From: Bubalus kerabau
Taxonomy: Eukaryota; Chordata; Mammalia; Artiodactyla; Bovidae
Assembly: GCF_029407905.1 (NCBI RefSeq)
Contig: NC_073628.1
Coordinates: forward strand, 61,760,501 to 61,824,500
Direction of reading: 5' to 3'
DNA length: 64,000 nucleotides
Positions 42,781 through 54,535 of this stretch are shown piece after piece. Made by a program: the position numbers and the translations under genes. A model generated the notes under the pieces. It had not been told where the DNA came from. It worked only from the letters and a program-made list of their open reading frames with translations, and searched no databases. Within the stretch, counting starts at the first letter, position 1; every line of letters begins with the position of its first letter.

Positions 42781-43070
42781 GGGCTTCTCAGGTGGTGCAG
42801 TGATAAAGAATCTGCCTGCCAATGCAGGAAACTCAGGATAATAAAACTTGTTCTTGTCAGGGCAGAGAATAACACTTGTTAGATAGAGATTTACAGGAAC
42901 ATGTTACCTGACCATGGCAGATAGGTTTGATTTCTGGGTTGGGAAAATTCTCTGGAATAGGGAACGACAATCCAGTCTAGTATTCTTGTCTAGAAAATTA
43001 CACAGACAAAGGAGCCTGGCAGGCTACAGTCCATGGGGTCTCAAAGAGTTGGAAGTGACTGAGCCTGCAT
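42781..43070 (+). mobile_element. Bov-tA SINE interrupted by an LTR-like scrap
   Basis: Head GGGCTTCTCAGGTGGTGCAG to about 42840 and body/tail from about 42921 ('ggtttgatttctgggttggg') to 'agttggaagtgactgag'. About 80 bp of unrelated DNA sits inside the head region. Confidence 0.88.
42842..42920 (+). repeat. 79-bp insert matching the start of the LTR at 43713
   Basis: Positions 42851-42917 match 43709-43775 at a constant 858-bp offset with about seven or eight differences in 67. The match begins four bases before the TGTCAGG of the proposed LTR start. Confidence 0.85.
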
Positions 43071-43079
43071 TCATGTCAT

Positions 43080-43708
43080 AGAGCCATTGGTCAAGGCAAC
43101 CTTGGGCCCTGCCCCTAAGTGAGCAACTGTCAACGAACAAACATTTGTTGTTCTTCTCAGCCATTAGTAAACTTGGCAATTGGCTTCTCTCCTCAAGTGA
43201 GCAACTGTCAGTTAGCACTGCTAGAGGTCCCAATCAGTTAGTTGTCAATGATTACCAGGCAGAGGAGAGTGAGGTAAGAAGTGAATCCTGGCCTTCTCCC
43301 CGGGGCCCTCCAGTTCATCCAGCCTTGGGAAAGTGGGTGAGCTGGGGGCGCAGGTTACAGGTAGAGGACTGTGTCCTGCTGGTCTCTAGAGCCCTCATCA
43401 AGGCCACCCACTGGCCAGGCCCAGGCCTTGAGGCAGTGGCCACTCCCACCTCTGCCACCTCATGGCAGCAGCCTTCTGCCTGGGATGCTTTCTGTGAGAC
43501 CTGCCCCCTACCAGCTCCTATCCACCACCACCCCCTATATGGGCAGCCTGAGAAACCTGGCCAGTTGGGCTGGGTGCCCAGCTCCCTCGGCAATGACAGC
43601 TGAGCAGGGTCTGAGTACCTGGCCTTGAGGGTGCTGCCAGCTGAGCGCTGCCTCCTCTCAGCAGGACCGGAACTTGGAGGGGGAAAGTTGTGCCCTGGGA
43701 TGTGCCCA
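43080..43708. other. GC-rich block with open frames, unidentified
   Basis: This 0.6 kb is much richer in GC than its surroundings. Plus frames 43145-43603 (152 codons) and 43371-43628 and minus frames 43593-43315 and 43733-43518 are open, as random GC-rich DNA often is. The 152-codon frame has no motif, signal peptide or membrane span I recognise; its composition is Pro/Ser/Trp-rich. A 16-bp direct repeat AAGTGAGCAACTGTCA occurs at 43117-43132 and 43195-43210. It could be a processed-pseudogene scrap or internal sequence of the ERV whose LTR follows; neither is shown. Confidence 0.4.
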
Positions 43709-43712
43709 TTCT

Positions 43713-44005
43713 TGTCAGGATAGAGGATAACACTTGTTAGATAGCAATTTACAGGAATGTGTTACCTGACCATGACCTGACCTCCAGAAAGAGGGATCTG
43801 ACACCATTGTTTACAACCACTCCTCATGGCCCTCCTTCCTCTGTCCTCAAAAAGGGCTTTGCTGAAAGTTTGATGCTTTAAATTCATGAGCCACCCCTCT
43901 CCTTGCATGGCCCTCAGTAAATGTTCCTCTGCTCCAAACTCTGGTATTTTGCTACTGTTTGGCCTCACTGTGTAATCTGGCGTGTGAACTTGCATTTTGG
44001 TAACA
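43713..44005 (+). repeat. Probable lone LTR
   Basis: About 293 bp from TGTCAGGATAGAGG to GGTAACA. It has an AGTAAA polyadenylation-like signal near 43916 followed by a T/G-rich region. Start and end dinucleotides TG...CA fit an LTR. No TSD is clear, and I cannot name the family. Confidence 0.5.
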
Positions 44006-44579
44006 AAACTAAGTCCCATAATAAATACTTTAAAACAAGCTATTATATATAGTAAAACTAAGTATATTCTCACTTTGTGAATAGTTTTCCTATCCAAACG
44101 TGCTGAAATTAACTTCTGTAGATTTTTTAAATTTATAAATATTGTTTGAATTTCACACTCATTTTCTTTCTGCTTGTTTGAACATTGGCTTTACTCTCAA
44201 ATATGAAGGAATAGGCTTAAAAGCTAAAAAGTGTGGCTAATAAGAGTTTTAAACAACAGAAATGAAGAACTCTCTAATACTATACAGATCTTATGGAGGA
44301 GGTCATATATGTCCCATTTAAGTATGACTTCTTGAAAACTTTGCAGAACTATTTTTACTTTGTGCCTATTAAAGGTGACACTGATACAAGTCATCGAAGA
44401 GAAGAAACCTGTCTCAATATTAACGATTTACTGGTAGAATGACCATAGCTAATCACATTCATCTTAGAAGTCTCATTAAAAATGAAAGAAAATTACTTTG
44501 GGAACTAAAACCAGTGACTAAAGCACTTTCTGAGCCAACTGCATGAAGGCATTTGAAAATAACGAGATCCTGGGCAGAT
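44006..44579. other. No recognisable feature
   Basis: AT-rich sequence. Confidence 0.45.
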
Positions 44580-44590
44580 GGAGAGCACAG

Positions 44591-44873
44591 CTGCTGCTGC
44601 TGCTGTCGCTTCAGTCGTGTCCTACTCTGTGTGACCCCATAGATGGCAGCCCACCAGGCTCCCCTGTCCCTGGGATTCTCCAGGCAAGAACACTGGAGTG
44701 GGTTGCCATTTCCTTCTCCAATGCATGAAAGTGAAAAGTGAAATTGAAGTCGCTCAGTCATGTCCAACTCTTAGCGACCCCATGGACTGCAGCCTATCAG
44801 ACTCCTCCATCCATGGGATTTTCCAGGCAAGAGTACTTGAGTGGGGTGTCGTTGCCTTCTCTGGGAGAGCACA
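44591..44873 (-). mobile_element. BOV-A2 dimeric SINE, minus strand, perfect TSD
   Basis: (GCT)n tail at the left. TSD GGAGAGCACAG at 44580-44590 and 44874-44884. Little decay, so it is likely young. Confidence 0.95.
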
Positions 44874-44884
44874 GCAGAGTTTTC

Positions 44885-45610
44885 TAAATCCTGACAAAAA
44901 ATGAGAGAGCAGTTATATATCCACAATATAAAACCTATGAATACTATTTGCAATGAAATTTCCCCATGAGCCTCAAAATCAGATAAAGGCAAACAGATAC
45001 AGGAAGTTCATTGTTAATATTTTATTTGCAGAGAAAAAAACAGTGGAACTCAATATGGCATATGAAAGTCCCAGTTCCCCATGATGCGATCTATGCAACT
45101 ACAAGAAACTCTCAAAACTGATCAGCTAACTATGTCTTTTAGGATAAGAAATTCTTTTAGGATACTCACTGAAAAGAAACTACTTGAAGTGGAACAAAAC
45201 TAAGAAATTTAGACACCAAAAAAGGGACAAGAGAGGGGAAAGATCCAGAAAAAAAGTGGAGGAGGAAAAAAGTTGAGCAAGGAAATTTCACAAAGCAAAG
45301 CAGCTATATGTGTGAACACTATGGCAAAAACAAAACAACAGAATCTGGAGTTCTGTGTCATTAGAAAATTAATTCTGAAGCATACCAGCTTCAGCTTAGG
45401 AACAGTTCACAGAAAAATCAGTTAAGGATTGAGTTTTAATTCCATGTAAACTTACTGTAAGGGGGAAAAATAATAAAAACCAGGACCTACTTTCAGAAAA
45501 TTATAGCAATGCAAAAAGACTTGCTCACAAGATTTATAAGAACTGAAGCTTTTTAAATTTCATTCATGTTTACGTAAGATTTGAACATAAATTTTCATAA
45601 TAACTTTCTA
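44885..45610. other. No recognisable feature
   Basis: A-rich in places (45180-45290); no gene or repeat identified. Confidence 0.45.
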
Positions 45611-46050
45611 AAAGAAACACTCAAATGTCTGTTAACTCATGAATCAGTTCAGTTCATGAATGGGTAAACACATTTCGGTTTAGCCTACAAAGGAATACTC
45701 CTCAGCAGTAATTAAAATAACAAATTAGCTATATGAATGTGGATAAATTTCAAAAGCACTATGCAAAGTGCAAGAAGTCAGGATCCATGATACTTCTTTT
45801 CACATGATTCTGCTTACATAAAATTCTAGAACAATCAAATCTAGTGAGACCATATCAGTGGCTTCTAAGAGTTAACATGTTGGGAAGGTGTTGAATGCAA
45901 AGAAGCATAAGAGAAGAAGGAAAGATTCAAGAAATAGACTATGTGGAAGTTACACAGGTATGAACACTTGTTAAAAGTTTGCTAAACTGTACAGTTGAAA
46001 TGAGTACAATTTACTAAATATGAGTTAAAATTCAAATAAAACATAAAAAG
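45611..46050 (+). mobile_element. Old L1 3' end, plus strand
   Basis: 'aggaatactcctcagcagta', 'ttcacatgattctgcttaca', 'gtggcttctaagagttaaca' and 'ctaaactgtacagttgaaat' follow L1 3'-end order. Confidence 0.8.
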
Positions 46051-46135
46051 AGATAGATATAGGGAATTAATTATTTGGCATATGAAAGTCAATTTGGGAG
46101 TATTTTAACTTACTGTTCTGCTAGTGGTAAGAGTT

Positions 46136-46224
46136 GTATTGTTGTTCAGTCCCTTAGTTATGTCTGACTCTTTGGGAACCCAGGGACTATAGCATGCCAG
46201 GCTCCCCTGTCCTTCACTCTCTCC
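46136..46224 (-). mobile_element. Short BovB/Bov-tA 3' end with TSD
   Basis: Tail block 'gttgttcagtcccttagtta' and 'gccaggctcccctgtcctt'. TSD TGGTAAGAGTT at 46125-46135 and 46225-46235. A second example of a very short insertion (89 bp). Confidence 0.9.
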
Positions 46225-46329
46225 TGGTAAGAGTTTAAACAGGATCTAATAACCAAATCTTACTAAATTTTATATTCATATTCTGCAAAATTTTATATTT
46301 TTGTAATTATTATTTCCCACCTAATTCTC

Positions 46330-46876
46330 TGTTGTAATATGGCTCTAATTAAAAATAAAAGCCACAAGTTTCTCCAAGTTTAAATCAAAACACTCTTTCA
46401 CTCTCGTCAGGAAGCATTTAACAGGAGGCTTCCTGTGTGCTATTTTGGATCTTTCTTGAATCCTCTGACCCTTATTAATTTCTGAATATTCAGGAATTAA
46501 GTGGAGTAACAAACTACTCCCAGAGCTTAGGAATGCATGTATTTCCTTTGTTAGTTTTTCCATACGGTGACAAGTAACTATTTATGACCCTCTTCCTTTT
46601 TATGAACCATATGGTTAAAGTGATTATTTACAACCCTCTCTCTTTCATATGGATGACCTCATGTTTCCTTGGTCACTTATAAGTTTTGATTTTATGTCTG
46701 CTGAAAATAGCTACATTGTAAGACAGTATAAATACTCACACAGTGTTGAATAAAACACCTTTGCCTGAGTCCCCGTGTCTTTCTTTCTTTCTCTCTCTCT
46801 CTCTTTCTCTCTCTCTTTTACTTTCTTATCATTGACTCTGGACTACCATATTCCAGTCCATTAAAGGACCTCAACA
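46330..46876 (+). repeat. Probable ERV LTR, plus strand
   Basis: TATAAATA at 46727-46734, AATAAA at 46749-46754, then a CT-rich R/U5 tract (46782-46820) and an end at CCTCAACA. The spacing of TATA and poly(A) signals with the CT tract matches LTR architecture. The left edge is uncertain; no ERV internal sequence is adjacent. Confidence 0.65.
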
Positions 46877-47498
46877 CACTCTGACCTGATTAATTTCCTT
46901 ATTAGAAACTAAAATGTGAATATATTTTAACTAATTATATGAAAAATACATTTTATTTTAAAACTTCAAATATCTAAGTATTTAACTTAAGCATTTAATG
47001 TTGAAGGACTCAAAAATTAGTGACATGGACAAATGAGCTTATCCATAAGTTATACACATAAAAGGAAGAGTTTCCAAAAATGCATTTATTCAAAGTCTAT
47101 TTTAGTCAGTACTGTTTAAATAACAAATCCTAATTAGTTTTTCCAAGTTGCCTATACTCCATGCAATGCTAGCAGTCTCTGAGACCTACTTTATGTTAAT
47201 TAGTTCTTCTGATAGGGAAATTTTATTTGTCTCTTTTTTTGTTGTTATTAAGAAGGAATTTTTGTTAAAAAAAAATAAGAACACTTTCTAACTTTGGGGT
47301 TCTGGGAAAGACAAAATTTTTAAATTAACTTCATTCATACACACCAGTAAAGGAAATCATAATTAGTTGTAACTTTAAGCCCTTGATTCTTTGCTAACAA
47401 ATGATTCTTTTATTAAGAAAGCACACACAGACAAAAAAAACAAAACCAGAAAATATCATGCATAGCCTTTCTCAATATGTTCCAACCTAAAAAAAAAA
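46877..47498. other. No recognisable feature; poly(A) tracts
   Basis: AT-rich, with A-runs at 47265-47276 and 47490-47500. Confidence 0.45.
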
Positions 47499-47509
47499 AA
47501 ATGTTTTTA

Positions 47510-48169
47510 GATATATGAATGCATACTAAGTCGCTTCAGTCTTGTCCAATTCTGTGCAACTGTATGGACTGTAGCCTGCCAAGTTCCTCTGTTGATGGGA
47601 TTCTAAAGGCAAGAATTCAGGAGTGGGTTGCAGTCTTCTCCAGGGGATCTTCCTGACCCAGGGATCAAGCCCATATCTCTTATATCAGCTACGCTGGCAG
47701 GGGGTTCTTTACCACTTCAGTTCAGTTCAGCCGCTCAGTCGTGTCCAACATTTTGCAACCTCATGGACTACAGCACCGAGGCTTCCCTGTCCATCACCAA
47801 CTCCTGGAGCTTACTCAAACTCATGTCCATTGAGTCAGGGATGCCATCCAACCATCTCATCTTCTGTCATCCCCTTCTCCTCCTGTCTTCAGTCTTTCCC
47901 AGCATCAGGGTCTTTTCCAGTGAGTCAGTTCTTTGTATCAGGTGGCCAAAGTACTGGAGCTTCAGCTTCAGCATCAGTCCTTCCAATGAATATTCAGGAC
48001 TGGTCTCCTTTAGGATTGAAAGATTTGATCTCCTTGCATTCCAAGGGACTCTCAAGAGTCTTCTCCAGCACCACAATTTGAAAGTACCAGTTCTTTGGCT
48101 CTCAGATTTCTTTATGGTCCAGCTCTAATATCCATACATGACTACAGGAAAAATCGTAGCTTTGACTAC
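47510..48169 (-). mobile_element. SINE-BovB composite bracketed by one TSD
   Basis: AAATGTTTTTA at 47499-47509 and 48170-48180 brackets a Bov-tA SINE (47524-47716, minus) immediately followed by a 5'-truncated BovB (47717-48169, minus) whose TTCAG tail begins at the SINE's head. The BovB part is the ORF2 C-terminal region only. Confidence 0.85.
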
Positions 48170-48180
48170 AAATGTTTTTA

Positions 48181-48880
48181 TGTTTTGTCAACATACTAGT
48201 GTAAACAGTTGTCAGATATTCTGATTTACTTTTAGAGGGTAGCCGTGGGTCTTTAGTCAATGCAGCTAAGTTACACTGCCAACTAGACAGTGGCCAACTT
48301 TGGACCAAGGCATCTGTCTCAAAGTCTTTACATTGTTTTAATAACCTACAATATTATGGTATGAACTAAATGTTACTAAGTGTTCTTCAGACATACAACT
48401 TCCTCTTTTTCTTACTTCCTTAAATAAATGACCTAAGTATGCTTCTAGAATATTAGTTGTCCAGTTTATGATAAAATTATATTTTAATACAAAGGGCTGC
48501 TACCAGCTCTTGGTATGGGAAAAAACTGAAGTAAAAGTTGAAGTAAGAGCATTAAAGAGTTAAAACTAAAATTCCAGTTTAGTAAAAATAATAAGAGAAT
48601 CAAATGACTATGTATGTGTCTCCTCTCCCAACTTCTTAATGAAAATATGTGAAATAATGTAAGAATTTTTCAAATATGTATATTAGGGCCAAATTTTCTT
48701 TATATACACCTTTACTAATTTCAGCATATTAGATTTGGGGTTTTTATTTGAGACTCCAGCATAAGTGACTTTAGTCGAACATTTTGTTTTCTGACTTCTG
48801 TGTTATGAAATCTTAATGTGCAATCCTAACATGCATATTCCTTCCTGACCTCCTGTTTTGGTCTTACTGAATCATGCTAA
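48181..48880. other. No recognisable feature
   Basis: AT-rich sequence. Confidence 0.45.
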
Positions 48881-50480
48881 TTTTTAAATGTTGAATCAGT
48901 CTTGCATTCCCCAGATAAAACCCATTGGTCATGATAATATTTCTATATTTATTTTAATATATTGCTAGATTTGATTCACTAATATTTTGTTGAAAATTTT
49001 GTTTCTGTTTTCAATAGTGATAGTTGCCTTCACTTTACTTACGTTGTAATGTTTATGTTTAATTTTTATATCAGACAAATGCAAGCCTTATAAAAGAAAT
49101 TGAAAGTTTTAGATGCACTTTTACTTTATGTAAATGTTTTAATAGAATTGGTATTATTATTTCTGTGAATTTGTAGAAATCTCCATTGAAGACACCTTGG
49201 CCTGAAAAGACTGGTGTTTCTGGAAAGTTTTCAATTAGGAATTCAGTTTATTAAACAGATATAGGATGACATACGGAGAAGGCAATGGCACCCCACTCCA
49301 GTACTCTTGCCTGGAAAATCCCAAGGGTGGAGGAGCCTGGTAGGCTGCAGTCCATGGGGTCGCTAAGAGTCCAACACGACTGAGGGACTTCACTTTCACT
49401 TTTCACTTTCATGCATTGGAGAAGGAAGTGGCAACCCACTCCAGTATTCTTGCCTGGAGAATCCCAGGGACAGGGGAGCCTGGTGAGCTGCCGTCTATGG
49501 GGTCGCACAGAGTCCGACACGACTGAAGTGACTTAGCAGCAGCAGGATGACATAAGTCTAATACATCCTTGTCATCACTTTAACATCTGTAAGATGTGTT
49601 ATATCTTCTATGTTGAATTTATGCTTTTCACTTATTTTTTTTTCTTGGTCATTCTGGCTTGGTTTATCTGCTATATTGTTCTTTTCAAGCAACCTCTTAT
49701 TGGTTTTGTTGATTTCCTCAATTGTTTTTATATTTTCATTTCTGCTTTTGTCTTATTATTTTCTTTATTCTTTTTCATTAGGTTTAACATCCTCATTTTC
49801 CCTTTAGGTATTACATGAAAGCTTAGAATATTGCTTTATAATAATGTTTCTTCTTTTTTTATTAAATTCCTTTCTAAATAGTACTGCTTGTATCACATAA
49901 AATTTTATATGTTGTGGTTTCATTTTCATTTAGCATAAAATATTTTTTAATTTCCATTTGATACTTTCTTTTTTGATGTGTAAGTAAGTTGTAAGAGTGA
50001 TATTTGATTCTACATATTTAGGAATTTTCTAAGTATTTTTCTTTCCTGTCATTGATTCTTTATATAATTTCATTGTGACCACACAATATACTTTATATGA
50101 TGTCAGATACTTGACCATGACCCAGAATTGGGCCTATCTTTATTAATGTCCTATGCTTACTTAAAAATAAAGTGTCTTATTTTGCTTTTTGGTAGGGAGT
50201 TGTATAAATATGTTAGCTCTAACTGGTTGATAGTTTTGTTTGTATCTTCCAAATTGCTACTGATTTTATTGCTTCTATTGATTGAAACAGAAACATTAAA
50301 GTCTACACCTTTAGTTTGTATTTTTATCATATTTATGTGAATTTCCTATAGAGAGCATATAATTAGTCTTTGTTTTTTTCTTAAATCCAGTATACCAAAC
50401 GTTGTATTTTAGTTTGTATGTTTACATTTATTTATGTTTCCTGCAATTATTGATATACTTAGATTAGCATTTATAAACTT
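48881..50480 (-). mobile_element. Old L1 ORF2, minus strand, split by BOV-A2
   Basis: The plus strand shows the antisense of the N-terminal and middle parts of ORF2: 'gaatcagtcttgcattcccc', 'gaatttgtagaaatctccat', 'cctcttattggttttgttga', 'gttgtgaccacacaatatac'-like text near 50085, and 'aaagtctacacctttagttt'. Frames are decayed. Confidence 0.8.
49274..49543 (+). mobile_element. BOV-A2 dimeric SINE, plus strand, perfect TSD
   Basis: GGAGAAGGCAATGGCACC to AGCAGCAGC. TSD AGGATGACATA at 49263-49273 and 49544-49554. Confidence 0.95.
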
Positions 50481-51130
50481 TTTCATTCTGGAGGGTTTCC
50501 TCTATTGTATTCATTCAGTCTCATTAGTGAGCAGGCCTTATCTCTCTGGGTTGGGAATGGGCTTTCTCAGTGATTTCCATCCTCTTTCCATGGCAAACAG
50601 TTCTTGCCTGAATCTTTTATGGGTCTTCTGTCCTTTTAAAAGACTGTGTCAGCCTAGGTCTAAGCCAGTTTTTTACCCCACCATCCCATGTGACATCTTG
50701 ATTAAGACCTGGACGTTGAATATTCTTGTCACTGTGAGCAAGGTGTTCCTTTCAAGAGGAAATGATGGAATGGAGGCATGTTCTTCTTTTGCAGCTCTCT
50801 TCTAGGAAGCCTCCAGCTCTCCAGGAAACCCTCTGGTACCCTGCCTGGCTCTCAGTTTCATTTGTGATACCAATTGAAGTTAATGGAGAAGAAACTGCTA
50901 GTGAGGCAAAACTCCCCCTCACAACTACCAGAGTCTCTAGTTTCTCACTCAAGTCCATACTTGACCTTCAGAAATCCTGTGGAAGTGTTGCTGAAACCTC
51001 CTTACTCTTTTCTAAGAGAGCCTTCATTTCATGTTGTTCTCTGATCCAGGGAGGCTCCTATCTCTGTCTCTCCTTCAGGGCTTTGTCTTTGCTTCTATCT
51101 CAAACTAATTGATTATTTTTGACTTTAGAT
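50481..51130. other. Less AT-rich unassigned block
   Basis: Moderate GC. A plus frame (50762-51112, 116 codons) and minus frames are open but lack motifs. It could be the upstream part of the old L1 or host DNA. Confidence 0.35.
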
Positions 51131-52312
51131 TTTTAATGAGCTCAAAAAAAAATTATGACCTTTATAGAGTATATGTTTTTTCCTTGATGAAATGCTGGAA
51201 ACAATGTCCTTTCCAGCTTTCTATATACTCAGCAGGAACTAGAAATCTAGGCATCTTCTTGATGCCAGCATGCTGTTGCCATTCCTCTCAAATGTACTGA
51301 ATATTTACAGATTATGCAGGAACTTACTTTTAAAGGATATTTTATAATATTTTTAGCTGCAAGGGAAGTAGAGGTTGCTGTGAAATCCTCCTCTTCTTTA
51401 AACTTTGAACTAGAATTTATCTTGAATTTACAGGGCAAATATAAATTTTAGAGGCTCCATTTCTTCAGAAATAGAGTCAATTCCAAACTATTTTTATTTA
51501 AGGCAAAGCTATTAATTGATCATATTGTATAAAATAAGAATTTAAGAGAAAGATTTACCTCCAGTAATGTAATCACCACAAACTTTAAAAGTGTAGTACA
51601 ACACTAAAAATATAAAAATGTCCAAAACTAAATAAAATTTTAGGAATATTGAATCAGAAACAATTGAAATATTAATTGAATTTTTAAAACTCTTTACATT
51701 CCCTTTCTTACATAAAAATTACTTGTATTTGGTGATGTCACTTAACATTTTATTTATTTATTTAAGCTTTACTTAAATTTTACTTTAAGCTTAAGTCATC
51801 TTTTAATTTGGAAATGCATTTTGTTTCCAATCTTCTCCCTAAGAGTTAATTAACATTTTAGTAAATATTTTTGTGTGTTCTTTGGATTTGTAAATATGAA
51901 CTTGAAAATGGTCTTTATTTACCATTCTTCTGAATAAATCAATGGCTAAGCAAAAGGCTTGAATCTACTAAAAAACAGACTTGTTTTTAATAAATTCAAG
52001 CAGACTAGCATGAGAGGCTTCAGTCTTAATCATCATACTATCAGACTCTTTAGAATGCTTCATGTCATACAGGTTAATAGAATTCACTTTTTTTTTTTCT
52101 TCTAATTTTTGATTTGTTTTTGCTGTTAGTCATGGTGCCTCTCTTCAAATAGAAACCCAAAAAATGTAAATAGACATACATAGATAGAAATAAGTATAGC
52201 TCCTCTGTCTGAAGCAGGGTAGGGTCCCTGGTGTCTGAGGATGTGATTTTCTCTTGAGTCCATCCACTCTTAGTGTTGTACAGACCATGAAGGGGATATG
52301 GGAAATACCACT
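51131..52312. other. No recognisable feature
   Basis: AT-rich sequence; the last part (52200-52312) is more mixed but not nameable. Confidence 0.45.
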
Positions 52313-52326
52313 TTGGGTCACATTTT

Positions 52327-52814
52327 TTTTTTAATTTTATTTTATTTTTAAACTTTACATAATTGTATTAGTTTTGCCAAATATCCAAATGAATCTGCCA
52401 CAGGTATACATGCGTTCCCCATTCTGAACCCTCCTCCCTCCTCCTTCCCCATTCCATCCCACTGGGTCGTCCCAGTGCACCAGCCCCAAACATCCAGTAT
52501 CGTGCATCGAACCTGGACTGGCAACTCGTTTCATACATGATATTTTACATGTTTCAATGCCATTCTCCCAAATCTTCCCACCCTCTCCCTCTCTCACAGA
52601 GTCCATAAGACTGTTCTATACATCAGTGTCTCTTTTGCTGTCTCGTACACAGGGTTATTGTTACCATCTTTCTAAATTCCATATATATGCATTAGTATAC
52701 TGTATTGGTGTTTTTCTTTCTGGCTGACTTCACTCTGTATAATAGGCTCCAGTTTCATCCACCTCATTAGAACTGATTCAAATGTATTGTTTTTAATGGC
52801 TGAGTAATACTCCA
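52327..52814 (-). mobile_element. Young 5'-truncated L1 with 14-bp TSD
   Basis: A minus-strand L1 3' end with its poly(A) as a T-run at the left. TSD TTGGGTCACATTTT at 52313-52326 and 52815-52828. It is about 490 bp and matches 33764-34185 closely. Confidence 0.95.
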
Positions 52815-52887
52815 TTGGGTCACATTTTAAAAATACTAATCCAGATGAAAACTATTTTTAAAAATTTGAAAGATTATCTATACATAT

Positions 52888-53083
52888 ATTGTTGCTGTCA
52901 TTCAGTTGCTAAGTTGTGTCTAACTCTTTGCAACTCCATGGACTGCAGCACGCCAGGCTTCCCTGTCCTTCACTATCTCCTGGAGTTTGCTCAAACTCAT
53001 CTCCCTTGAGTTGGTGATGCCATCCAACCATCTTATCCTCTGTGGTCCCCCTTCTCCTCCTGCCTTCAATCTTTCCCAGCAAT
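52888..53083 (-). mobile_element. Short BovB 3' end, minus strand
   Basis: Tail 'gttgctgtcattcagttgct' and the body to 'ccttcaatctttcccagca'. Imperfect TSD ATCTATACATATA / ATCTATGTATAT. Confidence 0.85.
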
Positions 53084-54240
53084 CTATGTATATCATATTT
53101 TATAACTACAATATATATCAAAATATGTAATTCAGTGATTTTTCATTTAAATGTGTGTTTAGGTCTAAGCGATGGAAGGACATTGACAAGTCCACCAAAT
53201 ACTCTCTATTTTCTGTAGTCAATTCTCAATGGCATTGATGACTGATTATGGAAGAACAAGTGCACCATTTCTAACATCAGATATTTTGCACCCAGTGTTT
53301 GCCAACTTGCCTAGATCTCTGTGAAGTGCAAATTTTCCATCGTTTCTAAGATGTTGCTCTGATTAAATTGGCCATTTGATTTCTCCAGACCAGTGAGACA
53401 ATAAACATACTTAATATTAAAGAAAATAAGAAAACAAGGTAGAACTCAATAAAGCAAGAAAGTTGTCAGTAAGCAGTATTATGTCCTCTTTCTAACACTG
53501 CTGGGCATGTGTCCATTCTACTTCCCACTTGAGCAACCACTGGTAAAAGATAAAACTCAACTGCTCAGAAGTGTTCCAAAATGATCTCTAACTTTTCCCT
53601 TCCATCCAACATAGACCTCAGAATAAACAGAATAATTGCCACAATATTTTACCTAAGCTACTTTCCTTAGGTTATTTCCTTGACCACCTCTTAAGTTTGT
53701 AGTAAAGGTTAATTAATATTAGGATATGTGTTAGAATGATTAGTATTCCTCTCAGCAGTATTGTACTCCCATCACCCTTGATATTGGCTTCCTGTCTTTG
53801 GTAAAGACTAAGTAAGCAGGATTAATCTATGTTATTTCTGGGTAGAAGTTTCTAGAACCTGTGTGTGCATCCACATCCTCTCCTTTTCCTCTTTCCAGCA
53901 GTGTTCAGTGACTGAGTCCTGAGTAAGAACAAAATCAGTGCAGGAAAATTGTGATGAGACTTTTTTGATATCACTAAGATTTAAGAGTTGTTGTTACTAA
54001 AAGGTAAACTAGCTCATCCAAACTGGTACAGGAACATGATATCATTATCTTGTTTTATGAGCAAAGAAACCCTGGGCAAATAAGATTTCATCCCTGGGCA
54101 TCAGAGGATACTGCTTCCTTTAATCCCGTGGTTTTCCATCTTGGTTGGCAAAGTTCCAGAATTCTCTATAGACTAAACAGGACAGTGGTGAGTGGGAGAG
54201 TTTGTAGGGTAGAAGAGAGGGAGACCTCAAGTTCTTTTCA
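53084..54240. other. No recognisable feature
   Basis: No repeat, gene or RNA signal I can support; an 88-codon frame at 54050-54316 has no motif. Confidence 0.45.
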
Positions 54241-54244
54241 ACCA

Positions 54245-54535
54245 CTTAAAAAAAAAAGCATTATTTATTTATCTGTGGTACACTGGGTCTTCCTTGCTGG
54301 ATGGGCTTTTCTCTAGTTACTGAGAGCAAGGGCTATTCTTTGTTACAGTGATTGAGCTTCTCATTTTCAGAGGCTCCCCTTATTGTGGAGCACAGGCTCT
54401 AGTCACTTGGGCTCAGTAGCTGTGGCACATGTTGCTTTGTGGCATGTGGAATTCTCCTGAACCAGGGATCGAACCTGTGTCCCCTGCATTGACAGGCAGA
54501 TTCTTAACCACTGAACAACCAAGGAAGGCCTCAGT
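54245..54535 (-). mobile_element. CHR-type tRNA-derived SINE, minus strand
   Basis: 'ttatttatttatctgtggta', repeated 'ggctc.agtagctgtggcaca'-type sequence, 'gaaccagggatcgaacctgt' (antisense B box) and 'gattcttaaccactga' fit the artiodactyl/cetacean CHR SINE group, which is older than the Bov SINEs. Confidence 0.8.

Noticed and set aside
43145..43603. 152-codon frame as a real host gene
   Set aside because: No recognised domain, no exon context, and overlapping frames are also open; it is listed only as an unidentified block.
50762..51112. 116-codon frame as a gene
   Set aside because: No motif, no homology I recognise, and minus-strand frames overlap it; likely chance in a moderately GC-rich block.
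54460..54520. tRNA gene from the B-box-like sequence
   Set aside because: It is the antisense promoter box of a SINE. The same holds for the GGTTTGATCC boxes of the Bov-tA elements; no cloverleaf is complete.
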